Positions 4,617-5,277 of a stretch of 5,277 nt of DNA are shown piece after piece. Every line of letters begins with the position of its first letter. Position 1 is the stretch's first letter. The notes beneath the pieces were generated by a model. It had not been told where the DNA came from, made no database searches, and saw nothing but the letters and a program-made list of their open reading frames with translations. Origin of the DNA: Synergistaceae bacterium (GTDB lineage Bacteria; Synergistota; Synergistia; Synergistales; Aminobacteriaceae); assembly GCA_009776565.1 (NCBI GenBank), contig WRNQ01000042.1:5868-11144 (forward strand), read 5' to 3'. The translations under genes and the position numbers were made by a program.

Positions 4617-5277
4617 ATGTTGCACGGAATGAAAAGAATGAGAAAGAGTCTTATGGTTGTTTCGTTTATGTTCGTCATCACAGTATTTTTTGCCTGCACT
4701 GCGTCTTTAGCTGCTGAACAGTCTTTAATGGAAATGTACAATATCATCAAAACAAAAGAATTTGTCGACCTGACACATGCGTTTGATACGGAAATTCCGC
4801 ATTGGCCGGGATTTCCCCAGGAAAAACGCGAGACCATATATTGGTATGACAATGGAGTCGGAAGCATGGGCACAGGTTTTTTTGCTCAGATTTACTCGCA
4901 TGTGGGGCAATGGGGAACTCACTGCGACCCTCCCGCGCATTTCATAAAAGGTCTGCGTACAATAGATCAAATTGATGTTAAGGAAATGTTTCTCCCTCTC
5001 GTTGTGATAGATGTCAGCAAAAAAGCTGCTGAAAATCCTGACTATGCTTTGACGATTGAGGATATACAAGATTGGGAGAGCAAGCATGGACTTATCCCGG
5101 AAGGGTCGTTTGTCGCTATGCGCACCGATTGGTCAAAGCGCTGGCCTGACGCCGCAGCAATGCGGAATGCTGATGAGAGCGGAACCGCGCATTACCCCGG
5201 ATGGGGAATAGAGGCGATTAAATTCCTTTGCGAAGAACGCAAAATAACCGCTCTTGGACATGAGCCAACGGATACCG
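4617..5277 (+). CDS. Exported cyclase/kynurenine-formamidase-family hydrolase (partial at right edge)
   Basis: The first 220 residues of a cyclase-family (PF04199-type) metal-dependent hydrolase; the frame is open at the window end. Relatives hydrolyse amides such as N-formylkynurenine or open rings such as isatin. Residues 1 to about 32 look like a Sec signal peptide: MLHGMKRMRK, a hydrophobic stretch (12-26) and a probable cleavage site after SLA or SLAA. C27 lies in FFAC, a poor lipobox. The mature protein opens with VDLTHAFDTEIPHWPG (50-65). Metal-site residues appear in QWGTHCDPPAHF (98-109; H102, D104, H108) and in GHEPTDT (214-220). The first histidine of the classical HxGTHxD motif is replaced by Q98. 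ATG 4617 was chosen over in-frame ATG 4608 because AAAGG (4603-4607) is 9 nt upstream. A 37-nt gap separates it from msrA with no terminator seen. Substrate unknown; an exported hydrolase is unusual beside cytoplasmic redox genes. Confidence 0.85.
   Translation, partial: MLHGMKRMRKSLMVVSFMFVITVFFACTASLAAEQSLMEMYNIIKTKEFVDLTHAFDTEIPHWPGFPQEKRETIYWYDNGVGSMGTGFFAQIYSHVGQWGTHCDPPAHFIKGLRTIDQIDVKEMFLPLVVIDVSKKAAENPDYALTIEDIQDWESKHGLIPEGSFVAMRTDWSKRWPDAAAMRNADESGTAHYPGWGIEAIKFLCEERKITALGHEPTDT

Overview
The window (about 5.3 kb, moderate GC) looks like chromosome from a strict anaerobe that ferments amino acids or purines. The clearest pointer is a selenocysteine-containing glycine reductase protein A gene (grdA) beside a glycine-reductase-type thioredoxin. 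That combination is known from Clostridia and relatives (Eubacterium/Peptoclostridium type) and from Synergistota. The sequence alone does not decide between these groups.

Layout. Positions 1-484 hold no convincing gene. They contain two identical 25-bp GC-rich hairpin repeats (120-144 and 354-378), a rho-independent terminator for the minus strand (417-445) and a heptanucleotide tandem array (447-500). Positions 485-1591 (minus) encode a membrane-anchored metallophosphoesterase of the YaeI/YkuE type, whose stop codon lies inside the heptamer array. Positions 1592-1836 are a divergent control region with a good sigma-70-like promoter facing right and a leader of about 130 nt with two small hairpins.

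From 1837 to the right edge, six genes run in one direction with gaps of -4 to 37 nt, so they are probably one operon: (1) the FAD subunit and (2) the [2Fe-2S] subunit of a xanthine-dehydrogenase/CO-dehydrogenase-family molybdenum hydroxylase; (3) thioredoxin; (4) grdA, with an in-frame UGA read as selenocysteine (Sec46); (5) peptide-methionine sulfoxide reductase MsrA; (6) an exported cyclase/kynurenine-formamidase-family hydrolase, cut by the window edge.

How the genes may work together (inference). Thioredoxin normally supplies electrons to glycine reductase selenoprotein A and also regenerates MsrA, so genes 3-5 form a thiol/selenol redox group. The two molybdenum-hydroxylase subunits are an electron-transfer pair without their molybdopterin catalytic subunit, which must lie elsewhere if they act in a classical hydroxylase. 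Purine-fermenting anaerobes link xanthine dehydrogenase (often selenium-dependent) to glycine reductase because purine breakdown yields glycine, which would explain the pairing. The other glycine reductase genes (grdB, grdE, grdC, grdD) are not in the window, so grdA here is either a detached second copy or part of a dispersed system. This unusual mixed operon is the most interesting feature of the window.
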